DNA from: Neisseria perflava
GTDB lineage: Bacteria; Pseudomonadota; Gammaproteobacteria; Burkholderiales; Neisseriaceae
Assembly: GCF_019334725.1 (NCBI RefSeq)
Contig: NZ_CP079818.1
Coordinates: 1,302,001 to 1,366,000 of the forward strand
Direction: 5' to 3'
Length of the DNA: 64,000 nucleotides
The notes under the pieces are model-generated. The model was not told the origin of the DNA, did no database searches, and saw nothing but the letters and a program-made list of their open reading frames with translations. Of the stretch, positions 34,085-40,952 are shown in pieces. How positions within the stretch are numbered: the stretch's first letter is position 1; each line of letters starts with the position of its first letter. Position numbers and translations under genes: made by a program.

Positions 34085-34585
34085 TTATAAAATTGAAGCA
34101 ATTTCATTGCGAAGTTTATTAAGAAAGCGGCCATGCCGTACCCATTGTGCGGCTGATTCATAATCCTGTTGTTCAAATGCTTGTTGTAAATCTTGATATA
34201 GGCTGCTTTGTACTTCTTGAATTTCTTGATCCAGTGCCCGGATGGCATCATGGTTTTGTTCTATTTGTGCATCCATCAATGTTTCCCGCCATTCCATTTG
34301 CTGCATGAGGAATTCTGGTGAAAACGAAGTGTGTTCAGGTGCATCAGCATCGATATTTTGGCTTTTCAAGAGATAAGCAGCCCGATCAATAGGACTTTTT
34401 AATGTGCGGTAGGCATCATTAATTGTAGAAGACATCATAACGGCTTGTTTCTGCTCAAAAGCTGAAGCAGAAGCAAATTTATCAGGATGAAATCGGGCAG
34501 CTAAAGCCCGATAGCTTTGTTCGAGTGCTTCGGTATCAATATTGAAAGATGGCTCAAGCTGGAAGAGGTTGAAGTATTGAGACAT
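34085..34585 (-). CDS. hscB: Fe-S cluster co-chaperone HscB
   Basis: 166 residues. The J domain starts YFNLFQLEPSFNIDTEAL and keeps the HPDKF motif (FHPDKFASAS); the C-terminal three-helix domain binds IscU. It presents IscU to the Hsp70 HscA. hscA and fdx, usually beside it in proteobacteria, do not lie in this window. It belongs to the isc region that continues with iscA, iscU, iscS and iscR. Confidence 0.9.
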   Translation of the reverse strand: MSQYFNLFQLEPSFNIDTEALEQSYRALAARFHPDKFASASAFEQKQAVMMSSTINDAYRTLKSPIDRAAYLLKSQNIDADAPEHTSFSPEFLMQQMEWRETLMDAQIEQNHDAIRALDQEIQEVQSSLYQDLQQAFEQQDYESAAQWVRHGRFLNKLRNEIASIL

Positions 34586-34664
34586 GATATTAAAGGAAAA
34601 AATCTAAAGAAGAGGATTATTTTACGATATAATCCGGAAACTGTTTATATGAAAGGAAAACAAT

Positions 34665-34850
34665 ATGACCGGTAAGGTGCAACACAATAAAGGCAAAATA
34701 CGAGACAATACCTTAAAAGCCTTAGTCAAATCTGATTTGTTCCGACACAAAGTAGAACGAAAAAGAAAAGGCAAGGGTAGCTATAATAGGCAAGAAGCCA
34801 AAAAATGGCGGGATGGTTTTGATACTTTCCCGCCATTTTTTATATTTTAA
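34665..34850 (+). CDS. arfA: Alternative ribosome-rescue factor ArfA
   Basis: 61 residues. The sequence VQHNKGKIRDNTLKALVKS followed by LFRHKVERKRKGKGSYNRQ matches ArfA (in E. coli, QHTKGQIKDNAIEALL and LFRQRVEKNKKGKGSY). ArfA frees ribosomes stalled on messages without a stop codon by recruiting RF2. AAGGA lies eight bases before the ATG. A strong hairpin with a T run at 34801-34841 ends before the stop codon at 34848, so most transcripts should lack a stop. The tail is convergent with iscA, overlapping by four bases. Confidence 0.88.
   Translation: MTGKVQHNKGKIRDNTLKALVKSDLFRHKVERKRKGKGSYNRQEAKKWRDGFDTFPPFFIF
34801..34841 (+). terminator. Intrinsic terminator inside the arfA reading frame
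   Basis: AAAAATGGCGGGA at 34801-34813 pairs perfectly with 34828-34840 and runs into T residues, seven bases before the arfA stop codon. The resulting non-stop message makes arfA self-limiting through trans-translation, as known for arfA in other bacteria. Confidence 0.85.
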
Positions 34851-35167
34851 ACGTGGAAGCTCTCACCGCAGCCGCAAGAGTCTTTGACATTTGGATTTTC
34901 AAATTTGAAACCTTCCTGCAAACCTTCTTTAGTGTAATCAACTTGCGTGCCGTCTAGATAAACCAAGCTTTTCGGATCGATATAAACTCGTGCGCCGTGT
35001 TCTTCAAAAATCAGGTCATCCTCGTTCACTTCATCGACAAATTCAAGGTTGTATGCCATGCCTGAGCAGCCGCTGGTTTTGACACCCAAGCGCACGCCCA
35101 AGCCTTTGCCGCGTTTGGTCAAGTAGCCGTTGATGTGTTTGGCTGCGTTTTCTGTGATGGTAATCAT
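34847..35167 (-). CDS. iscA: Iron-sulfur cluster assembly protein IscA
   Basis: 106 residues of the A-type carrier family. The three conserved cysteines are in VKTSGCSGMAY and SCGCGESF. IscA binds iron or a cluster and hands it to targets. The ATG at 35167 (MITITENAAKHI) fits the family; the frame extends to 35188 without need. IscA and ErpA are similar, but the position between hscB and iscU supports IscA. Confidence 0.88.
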   Translation of the reverse strand: MITITENAAKHINGYLTKRGKGLGVRLGVKTSGCSGMAYNLEFVDEVNEDDLIFEEHGARVYIDPKSLVYLDGTQVDYTKEGLQEGFKFENPNVKDSCGCGESFHV

Positions 35168-35214
35168 GCTTTTTTCCTCATTTCGCAATCATTTTCTGTT
35201 TTGTCTGCTTTTTA

Positions 35215-35250
35215 TTTCAGACGGCCTCTTGATTTTCAGGCCGTCTGAAA
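35215..35250 (-). terminator. DUS-pair hairpin overlapping the end of the HhH gene
   Basis: TTTCAGACGGCCT and its complement AGGCCGTCTGAAA are separated by ten bases; the right arm contains the last codons of the HhH gene. Confidence 0.6.
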
Positions 35251-35481
35251 ACGCTGTTTTGCCCACTCTATTGCGGTGGCAATGGTAGTTTTTGCCTGCG
35301 GACTGTTTTTCCAACAGGTCGAGCCGGTCAATTGTGCGCCCTGTTCCAAAATATCGTCTAAATCCGCAACCGCCAAAGTGGCAATATCATCCAATCCCAT
35401 TTGCTGCAAACGCTGCAATATGGTTTTACCTATGCCTTTGACAGCAAGTAGGGATTGGACTTCTTTATCAGTAAAAGGCAT
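35236..35481 (-). CDS. Helix-hairpin-helix domain protein
   Basis: 81 residues. VKGIGKTILQRLQQMGLDDI is a helix-hairpin-helix motif with the GIG hairpin, followed by a second helical pair (ATLAVADLDDIL). Such small proteins resemble the Cdd1 / pathogenicity-locus type; HhH motifs usually contact DNA. It sits between iscU and iscA in the same direction, but a role in cluster assembly is not evident. Confidence 0.7.
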   Translation of the reverse strand: MPFTDKEVQSLLAVKGIGKTILQRLQQMGLDDIATLAVADLDDILEQGAQLTGSTCWKNSPQAKTTIATAIEWAKQRFQTA

Positions 35482-35536
35482 ATCGTCTTCTTTGATTTTG
35501 CAGGTATAACGACTAAATATAAGCTGTAGCTTATTG

Positions 35537-35569
35537 CCCTCTCCCTAACCCTCTCCCGTGGGGAGAGGG
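35537..35569. repeat. REP-like palindrome with CCCTCTCCC repeats
   Basis: CCCTCTCCC occurs twice (35537-35545 and 35549-35557), and the second copy pairs with GGGAGAGGG at 35561-35569 over a GTG loop. It lies in the 256-base gap between iscU and the HhH gene; no gene is seen in the rest of that gap. Such palindromes are widespread in proteobacterial genomes as scattered repeats. Confidence 0.6.
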
Positions 35570-35737
35570 GATAGATTGGCAGGTAATCCCAAACTTGGTA
35601 GCAACTTCAAAACGATTAAGTTTCTGTACAGTTGGTTTTGTCTCACAAAAGAAGAGGGGGGAAACCATTAGATTTGCTTTTCTCGAAGATTCGCCGGGAA
35701 TCTTGGGCACCTGCCGATAAGGGTTCGTTAAATCCGG

Positions 35738-36124
35738 TTATTTGTTTTCCTGACGTTTGCGATAGTCTGCAACGGCCGCTTTTACCGCATCTTCAGCCAA
35801 GATGGAGCAGTGGATTTTAACTGGAGGTAATTCCAACTCTTCGGCAATTTCGCTGTTTTTGATTGCCAGTGCATCGTTAAGGCTTTTGCCTTTAACCCAC
35901 TCTGTGATCAGACTGGAAGAAGCGATGGCGGAGCCGCAGCCGTAAGTCTTGAATTTTGCATCTTCGATAATACCCTCATCGTTTACTTTGATTTGCAGAC
36001 GCATTACGTCACCGCAGGCCGGAGCACCGACCATGCCGGTACCGACAGATTCGTCGTTTTTGTCGAAAGTGCCGACGTTGCGGGGGTTTTCGTAGTGGTC
36101 GATTACTTTATCGCTGTATGCCAT
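35738..36124 (-). CDS. iscU: Iron-sulfur cluster scaffold IscU
   Basis: 128 residues. The cluster ligands are Cys in GAPACGDVMRLQIKV, Cys in KTYGCGSAIASSS and Cys in VKIHCSILAEDA; the HscA-binding segment LPPVK is present. It takes sulfur from IscS and builds the 2Fe-2S cluster. In most isc operons iscU directly follows iscS; here a peptide gene and a Fic module separate them. Confidence 0.95.
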   Translation of the reverse strand: MAYSDKVIDHYENPRNVGTFDKNDESVGTGMVGAPACGDVMRLQIKVNDEGIIEDAKFKTYGCGSAIASSSLITEWVKGKSLNDALAIKNSEIAEELELPPVKIHCSILAEDAVKAAVADYRKRQENK

Positions 36125-36192
36125 GATGTGGTTTCCTTTGTGTTTTTAGTGGTGTAAATGGTTTGTTTACGAATATTCAGACGGCCTGAAGT

Positions 36193-36321
36193 TTAGATTT
36201 TGCATGCGCCGCCTTCGCAGCCGTCATCATTCTCTGAATCAACGCCGCCTTCTACGGTAACGTCGTCAAAATCTTCGAGCAGGTTGTCGAGATTGTCGAG
36301 GTCGATTTCTTGTTCGTTCAT
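36193..36321 (-). CDS. 42-residue acidic peptide with C-terminal CX4C, between iscS and iscU
   Basis: A complete small gene, ATG at 36321 and TAA at 36193-36195, with AAGGAT eight bases upstream. The peptide is very acidic (DLDNLDNLLEDFDD, then GVDSENDD) and ends DGCEGGACKI, with two cysteines four residues apart. It is 68 bases upstream of iscU and in the same direction, so probably on the same message. I do not recognise it; the cysteine tail and acidic body hint at metal or cluster handling, which is inference only. Confidence 0.6.
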   Translation of the reverse strand: MNEQEIDLDNLDNLLEDFDDVTVEGGVDSENDDGCEGGACKI

Positions 36322-36355
36322 GGGTTGTATCCTTGATTCTAATGTGGTGGCTTTT

Positions 36356-36396
36356 AGGTCGTCTGAAAAGGCCTTTGGGGATTTTCAGACGACCTT
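36356..36396 (-). terminator. Hairpin of mucosa-type DUS (AGGTCGTCTGAA)
   Basis: AGGTCGTCTGAAAA at 36356-36369 and its complement at 36382-36395, then T run. Both arms carry the T variant, so this is a genuine pair of the other dialect. Confidence 0.75.
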
Positions 36397-36409
36397 TTTT
36401 TATTTATAG

Positions 36410-36479
36410 GTAGGTTGGGTTATTAAACTCAACATTTCAGGCGCTTTAATAGACTCGTTGGGTTTCCAACCCAACCTAC
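36410..36479. repeat. 70-base palindromic element downstream of fic
   Basis: GTAGGTTGGGTT at 36410-36421 and its exact complement at 36468-36479 bound the element, and a smaller GTTGGGTT/AACCCAAC hairpin lies in the right half. It contains no reading frame and has the form of a small intergenic repeat. Confidence 0.55.
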
Positions 36480-36511
36480 GCTTGCTTAAAATATCGTGGT
36501 TTGTTGATGTT

Positions 36512-37114
36512 TTAGTCGTCTGAAAAAGACGATTGTTCTAAATTTTCTAAAATTAGGCGTGCCAATAAGCTGCTATCGACATGGTATGCCTGAATACAGG
36601 CTTGAATCATTTGTTCGGCAGAGATATTTTGCCAATGTATCTGCAAACCGTTTTTCATTGCCAATTGCGTCATAAACAGGCGCAATGTTCTGCCGTTTCC
36701 TTCACGAAAAGGATGTAGGACGTTCAACTCGCCCAAATAATAGGCCACACGCTCGGCGAATTTATCTTTATCCAACCCCCGCAAATAGTTTTCGCTTTGC
36801 AGCTTCTCCAAAAGTGTACGGCTTTCGTTTTCGATAAAAGCAAAATTGGCAAATCGGGTATTACCTTTGGAAATATCAATTCGCCGGATTTCTCCTGCCC
36901 AATCATAAACATTGCCAAACAGTTTGCGATGAATGGTCTGTAAATGCGCCAAATCGAAATTGCCTGTAATGGGTTGCAAAAGCAGATTTTGGGCGGAAAT
37001 AGCAGAAATGTCTCTTTCGACCTTTTCTAATTTAAGTGGATCTTGAATGGCTAATTTATTTCTAAATACACCATCATTCATATAGATTATGTCTTCACCA
37101 CCGTATTTACTCAT
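36512..37114 (-). CDS. Fic domain protein (probable AMP-transferase)
   Basis: 200 residues. The active motif HPFREGNGRTLRLFM is perfect for HPFx(D/E)GNGRxxR, with catalytic His, the metal-binding Glu and the Arg pair; the beta-flap region DWAGEIRRIDISKGNTRF precedes it. The N-terminus (GGEDIIYMNDGVFRNKL) resembles E. coli Fic, of the class that is held inactive by a small separate antitoxin. I see no S/TxxxE(G/N) inhibitory helix in the protein. It starts four bases after the stop of the AT-rich gene at 37119, so the two form one unit, placed between iscS and iscU. Confidence 0.88.
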   Translation of the reverse strand: MSKYGGEDIIYMNDGVFRNKLAIQDPLKLEKVERDISAISAQNLLLQPITGNFDLAHLQTIHRKLFGNVYDWAGEIRRIDISKGNTRFANFAFIENESRTLLEKLQSENYLRGLDKDKFAERVAYYLGELNVLHPFREGNGRTLRLFMTQLAMKNGLQIHWQNISAEQMIQACIQAYHVDSSLLARLILENLEQSSFSDD

Positions 37115-37118
37115 TTTT

Positions 37119-37541
37119 TTAGAACCTTTGTTTAATTTTTCTTATTTCTTTCTCAATATTTGTTTTACCAATCTTTAGAAGTTGCATTGCATATTGAGTT
37201 TGTCGACTAATTTCTAAATTCTCCATTTTCCATGAACCAGTGATATCATCAACATCTTTTGTCCAATGATCTTCAATAGTTAACCATTCCAAACTTCCTT
37301 TATCACGATCAATAATATCAAGATGATGTCCTCCTTGATAAACAAAAATGTTTTTACTCTTAAATAAGGAAGAGAATTTATTGAATATAGATCGATTGTA
37401 TTCAATAACAGATAAAGCAAATTCAATATCTTTTTTTAATACGTCTAAATCTTGTTCATAATCTAAGTCAAATTGTTCAAAATATTTTCCATAAATAATA
37501 CGTTTATAACCATTTGGCAAATTAATAATTTTAACTTTCAT
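37119..37541 (-). CDS. Unknown AT-rich gene coupled to fic
   Basis: 140 residues from the ATG at 37541. It is rich in Lys, Ile, Asn and Phe (for example NRSIFNKFSSLFKSKNIF) and AT-rich codons, unlike the surrounding isc genes, which suggests recent transfer. A central GSLEWLTIEDHWTKDVDD segment and a basic C-terminal helix (NIEKEIRKIKQRF) are visible. I do not recognise the family. Four bases separate it from fic, so it could be the partner or antidote of Fic, though it is not like the known short Fic antitoxins. Confidence 0.65.
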   Translation of the reverse strand: MKVKIINLPNGYKRIIYGKYFEQFDLDYEQDLDVLKKDIEFALSVIEYNRSIFNKFSSLFKSKNIFVYQGGHHLDIIDRDKGSLEWLTIEDHWTKDVDDITGSWKMENLEISRQTQYAMQLLKIGKTNIEKEIRKIKQRF

Positions 37542-37568
37542 GGTATTCTTTCTATGAAAATAGCATAC

Positions 37569-37632
37569 AAGACTGTCTATAAAAAGTGTTTTACTGTATT
37601 CAAAAATCAGACTCACTTTCTTAGACAGCCTT
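37569..37632. repeat. Imperfect inverted repeat between iscS and the Fic module
   Basis: AAGACTGTCTATAAAAAGTG at 37569-37588 faces CACTTTCTTAGACAGCCTT at 37614-37632, which is its complement with a few differences. It may be the iscS terminator or an edge of the inserted module. Confidence 0.45.
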
Positions 37633-37647
37633 TGTTTGACATCAATC

Positions 37648-38862
37648 TTAATGCGCTGCCCATTCAATCGAGTTCAAATCAATCCCGTCTTTGAACATTT
37701 CCCACAGCGGCGACAGTTCGCGCAGTTTGCCGATTTTGGATTTGATCAGTTCTGCCGCAAACTGCACTTCTTCTTCGGTGGTCATGCGGCCGAAGGTGAT
37801 GCGCAGGGAGGAATGTGCCAATTCGTCGTTGCGGCCGAGTGCGCGTAAAACGTAGCTTGGCTCAAGGCTTGCGGAAGTACAGGCGGAGCCGCTGGATACG
37901 GCGAGTTCTTTCACTGCCATAATCAGGCTTTCGCCTTCGACGAAGTTGAAGCTGACGTTTAGGTTGTTCGGAGCGCGGTGTTCGAGGTCGCCGTTGATGT
38001 AGACTTCTTCAATGCCTTCGATACCTTTGAGGAAGATATCGCGCAGTTTCAAGTAGTGCGCAGTGTCTCGTGCCAATTCTTCTTTGGCAATGCGGAAGGC
38101 TTCGCCCATGCCGACGATTTGATGGGTCGGTAATGTGCCGGAACGGAAACCGCGTTCGTGACCGCCGCCGTGCATTTGGGCTTCGAGACGCACGCGTGGT
38201 TTACGGCGTACATACAGGGCGCCGATGCCTTTAGGGCCGTATACTTTGTGGCCGGACATAGACAACAAATCAACTTTGGCTGCGTCAACGTCGACAGGCA
38301 CTTTGCCGCATGCTTGTGCTGCGTCAACGTGGAAAATGATTTTGCGTTCGCGGCAGATTTCGCCGATGGCAGGAATATCTTGAACCACGCCGATTTCGTT
38401 GTTTACCCACATGACGGAAACAAGGATGGTGTCTTCGCGGATGGCGGCTTTCAGTACGTCTAAATCAACTAAGCCGTTTTCTTGTACGTCCAGATAAGTC
38501 ACTTCATAACCTTGGCGTTCGAGTTCGCGCATGGTGTCGAGCACGGCTTTGTGCTCGGTTTTTACGGTGATGAGGTGGTTGCCTTTAGATTTGTAGAAGT
38601 GCGCCGCGCCTTTAATGGCGAGGTTGTTGGACTCGGTTGCGCCGCTGGTAAAAACAATCTCTTTAGAGTCGGCGTTAATCAGGGCAGCAATGTCTGCACG
38701 TGCTTTTTCTACGGCTTCTTCTGCTTCCCAGCCGAAGCTGTGGCTGTTGGAGGCTGGGTTGCCGAAAATATCGGACAGGTAGGGAATCATTTTTTCGGCA
38801 ACGCGGCGGTCAACGGGAGTGGTGGCGGCGTAGTCGAGGTATACGGGGGTTTTGACGGTCAT
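37648..38862 (-). CDS. iscS: Cysteine desulfurase IscS
   Basis: 404 residues from the ATG at 38862 (MTVKTPVYLDYAATTPVD), identical in length to E. coli IscS. The PLP lysine is in SMSGHKVYGPKGIGALY and the active cysteine in SSGSACTSASLEPSYVL. It takes sulfur from cysteine for iscU and for tRNA thiolation. It follows iscR, 51 bases downstream. The C-terminus ends LNSIEWAAH. Confidence 0.96.
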   Translation of the reverse strand: MTVKTPVYLDYAATTPVDRRVAEKMIPYLSDIFGNPASNSHSFGWEAEEAVEKARADIAALINADSKEIVFTSGATESNNLAIKGAAHFYKSKGNHLITVKTEHKAVLDTMRELERQGYEVTYLDVQENGLVDLDVLKAAIREDTILVSVMWVNNEIGVVQDIPAIGEICRERKIIFHVDAAQACGKVPVDVDAAKVDLLSMSGHKVYGPKGIGALYVRRKPRVRLEAQMHGGGHERGFRSGTLPTHQIVGMGEAFRIAKEELARDTAHYLKLRDIFLKGIEGIEEVYINGDLEHRAPNNLNVSFNFVEGESLIMAVKELAVSSGSACTSASLEPSYVLRALGRNDELAHSSLRITFGRMTTEEEVQFAAELIKSKIGKLRELSPLWEMFKDGIDLNSIEWAAH

Positions 38863-38913
38863 GGTTTGCTCTTTCGTTTGGTCATCTGCCTGCGGTCTTT
38901 GCCGCAAGTCGGT

Positions 38914-39360
38914 TTAATGAATGTGTGTAAAGGTAACGACATGACTGCTGTCGCTGCAGTTTTTTTGTTCAATGATGCTTTGCAGCGTAACGCCGCTGAG
39001 GTAATCATTGATGGTTTTGTTTAAGTTCTCCCAAAGGTCATGGGTCAGACAGGGGGCGCCGTGGTGGCAGTTTGCTTTGCTGCCGCATTGTGTGGCATCC
39101 AGTCGGTCTTCGGCTGCGGAGATGATTTGTGCAATATTGATTTGCTCGGCGGGAGCGGCAAGGATGTAGCCTCCGCCTGGGCCGCGTAGGCTTTCAACCA
39201 ATCCGGCACGGCGCAGCTTGCTGAATAATTGTTCGAGGTAGGAGAGCGATATGCTTTGTCGTTCGCTGATGGCACTGAGTTTGACAGCGCCGGTTTGCGC
39301 GTTCATCGCCAAATCTATCATGGCGGTTACTGCAAATCGCCCTTTGGTAGTCAGTCTCAT
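38914..39360 (-). CDS. iscR: Iron-sulfur cluster regulator IscR
   Basis: 148 residues of the Rrf2 family. The winged helix begins MRLTTKGRFAVTAMIDLA; the cluster ligands are the three cysteines in CGSKANCHHGAPC and a following His. Holo-IscR represses the isc operon. First gene of the isc set here. Confidence 0.93.
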   Translation of the reverse strand: MRLTTKGRFAVTAMIDLAMNAQTGAVKLSAISERQSISLSYLEQLFSKLRRAGLVESLRGPGGGYILAAPAEQINIAQIISAAEDRLDATQCGSKANCHHGAPCLTHDLWENLNKTINDYLSGVTLQSIIEQKNCSDSSHVVTFTHIH

Positions 39361-39719
39361 GGTGTGGTTGCCTGTGTGGGCGTTTTTATTAGTGGAGGGA
39401 ATTGTCTAATATCTGAGTGTTTCAGTCAAGTATGTGGTGGCTCGGTTTGATTGTTTGTTTAAATGGTGGCATGGGTTAATTTTTAAATCGGAAAATATTT
39501 TCTTTATTTTTCTGTAATTTGGACTTGAGGCCATCTGAAAAAAGGCTATCAACCCTACGGATGGCAGGGTTAAAATGTTTTGATTTAATATTGATAGTGA
39601 TATAGATTATCAAAATTATTCTTAAAATTTAGTTGTTTTGATGGAGTAAAATAATGAGGTGTTTGAAATGTTCAGACGGCCTTGACCATCCATCTTTACT
39701 TGAACAGAGGCAATCGACA
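39361..39719. other. Intergenic region between divergent iscR and lldD
   Basis: 359 bases with no gene. It holds a degenerate DUS (GAGGCCATCTGAAAA) near 39529, the Fur-like box at 39593-39611 and a single inverted DUS at about 39669-39681. The iscR promoter must lie at the left end; I cannot fix its hexamers. Confidence 0.5.
39593..39611 (+). promoter_or_regulatory. Probable Fur box upstream of lldD
   Basis: GATAGTGATATAGATTATC matches the classical 19-base Fur box GATAATGATAATCATTATC at 15 positions. It is about 110 bases before lldD and 230 from iscR. Confidence 0.5.
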
Positions 39720-40892
39720 ATGAAATGTGATTTAAGCAAAATAACCTGTATCGAAGACTTGCGCCTTGTTGCCAAACGTAAAATGCCGCGTATGTTTTAT
39801 GACTATATTGACTCAGGCTCTTGGACGGAAACCACTTATCGTGAAAATACTTCGGATTTTAAAGACATCCGTTTTCGTCAAAAAGTATTGGTTGATATGG
39901 AAGGACGCAGCCTTGAGACTAAAATGATCGGTCAGGATGTGAAAATGCCGGTGGCGATTGCGCCGACCGGTTTCACGGGCATGGCACACGCTGACGGCGA
40001 AATCTTGGCGGCACGTGCGGCTGAAAAATTCGGTATTCCGTTTACGCTGTCAACCATGTCCATTTGTTCGATTGAAGATGTGGCTGAAAACACCAGCTCG
40101 CCGTTTTGGTTTCAGCTTTATGTGATGCGCGACCGCGAGTTTATGGAAAACCTGATTAAGCGTGCGAAGGATGCTAATTGTTCGGCTTTGGTATTGACTG
40201 CCGATTTGCAGGTTTTGGGTCAGCGCCACAAAGACATCAAAAACGGCCTGTCTGCGCCACCGAAACCGACCATCGCCAATTTAATCAATTTGGCGACTAA
40301 GCCCGAATGGTGCATGAAAATGCTGAACACGGAACGCCGTACCTTCCGTAATATTGTCGGTCATGCGAAAAACGTGGGCGATTTGTCTTCGCTGTCTTCA
40401 TGGACTTCCGAACAATTCGACCCGCGTCTGAGCTGGGACGATGTGGCGCGCATTAAAGATTTGTGGGGCGGCAAGCTGATTATCAAAGGCATTATGGAAC
40501 CTGAAGACGCGGAAAAGGCAGCGAAAAGCGGTGCGGACGCATTGGTCGTTTCCAATCATGGCGGCCGTCAGCTTGACGATACCGTGTCTGCCATTAAGGC
40601 TTTGCCTGATGTGGTCAGCGCGGTAGGCAGCGACATTGAGGTTTGGATGGACAGCGGTATCCGCAGCGGTCAGGATATTTTGAAGGCTTGGGCTTTGGGT
40701 GCGAAAGGTACGATGATTGGCCGGGCGTTCCTGTATGGTTTGGGTGCGTATGGTGAAGAAGGCGTAACCCGTGCGCTGGAAATCCTGTATAAAGAAATGG
40801 ATATTTCCATGGCGTTTACCGGTCATCGCAATATTCAAGATGTGGATTCCAGCATTTTGCGTTCTACGCGTTGGCATCAAGATGAATTTTAA
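39720..40892 (+). CDS. lldD: FMN-dependent L-lactate dehydrogenase
   Basis: 390 residues from the ATG at 39720 with GAGG upstream. It is an alpha-hydroxy acid oxidoreductase: PVAIAPTGFTGMAHADGE binds FMN, VSNHGGRQLD carries the catalytic His and Arg, and the C-terminal DSGIRSGQDILKAWALGAK is the FMN phosphate site. It feeds electrons from lactate, a key carbon source of neisseriae, to the respiratory chain. The frame is open to 39654 but that part is a DUS. Confidence 0.92.
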   Translation: MKCDLSKITCIEDLRLVAKRKMPRMFYDYIDSGSWTETTYRENTSDFKDIRFRQKVLVDMEGRSLETKMIGQDVKMPVAIAPTGFTGMAHADGEILAARAAEKFGIPFTLSTMSICSIEDVAENTSSPFWFQLYVMRDREFMENLIKRAKDANCSALVLTADLQVLGQRHKDIKNGLSAPPKPTIANLINLATKPEWCMKMLNTERRTFRNIVGHAKNVGDLSSLSSWTSEQFDPRLSWDDVARIKDLWGGKLIIKGIMEPEDAEKAAKSGADALVVSNHGGRQLDDTVSAIKALPDVVSAVGSDIEVWMDSGIRSGQDILKAWALGAKGTMIGRAFLYGLGAYGEEGVTRALEILYKEMDISMAFTGHRNIQDVDSSILRSTRWHQDEF

Positions 40893-40906
40893 TTTCTGAA
40901 CATAAG

Positions 40907-40944
40907 AAAAGGCCGTCTGAAAAACTGTTTCAGACGGCCTTTTT
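40907..40944. terminator. DUS-pair terminator
   Basis: AAAAGGCCGTCTGAAA and its complement, ending in TTTT, lie between the convergent lldD and dsbD genes. Confidence 0.8.
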
Positions 40945-40952
40945 ATAGACGG

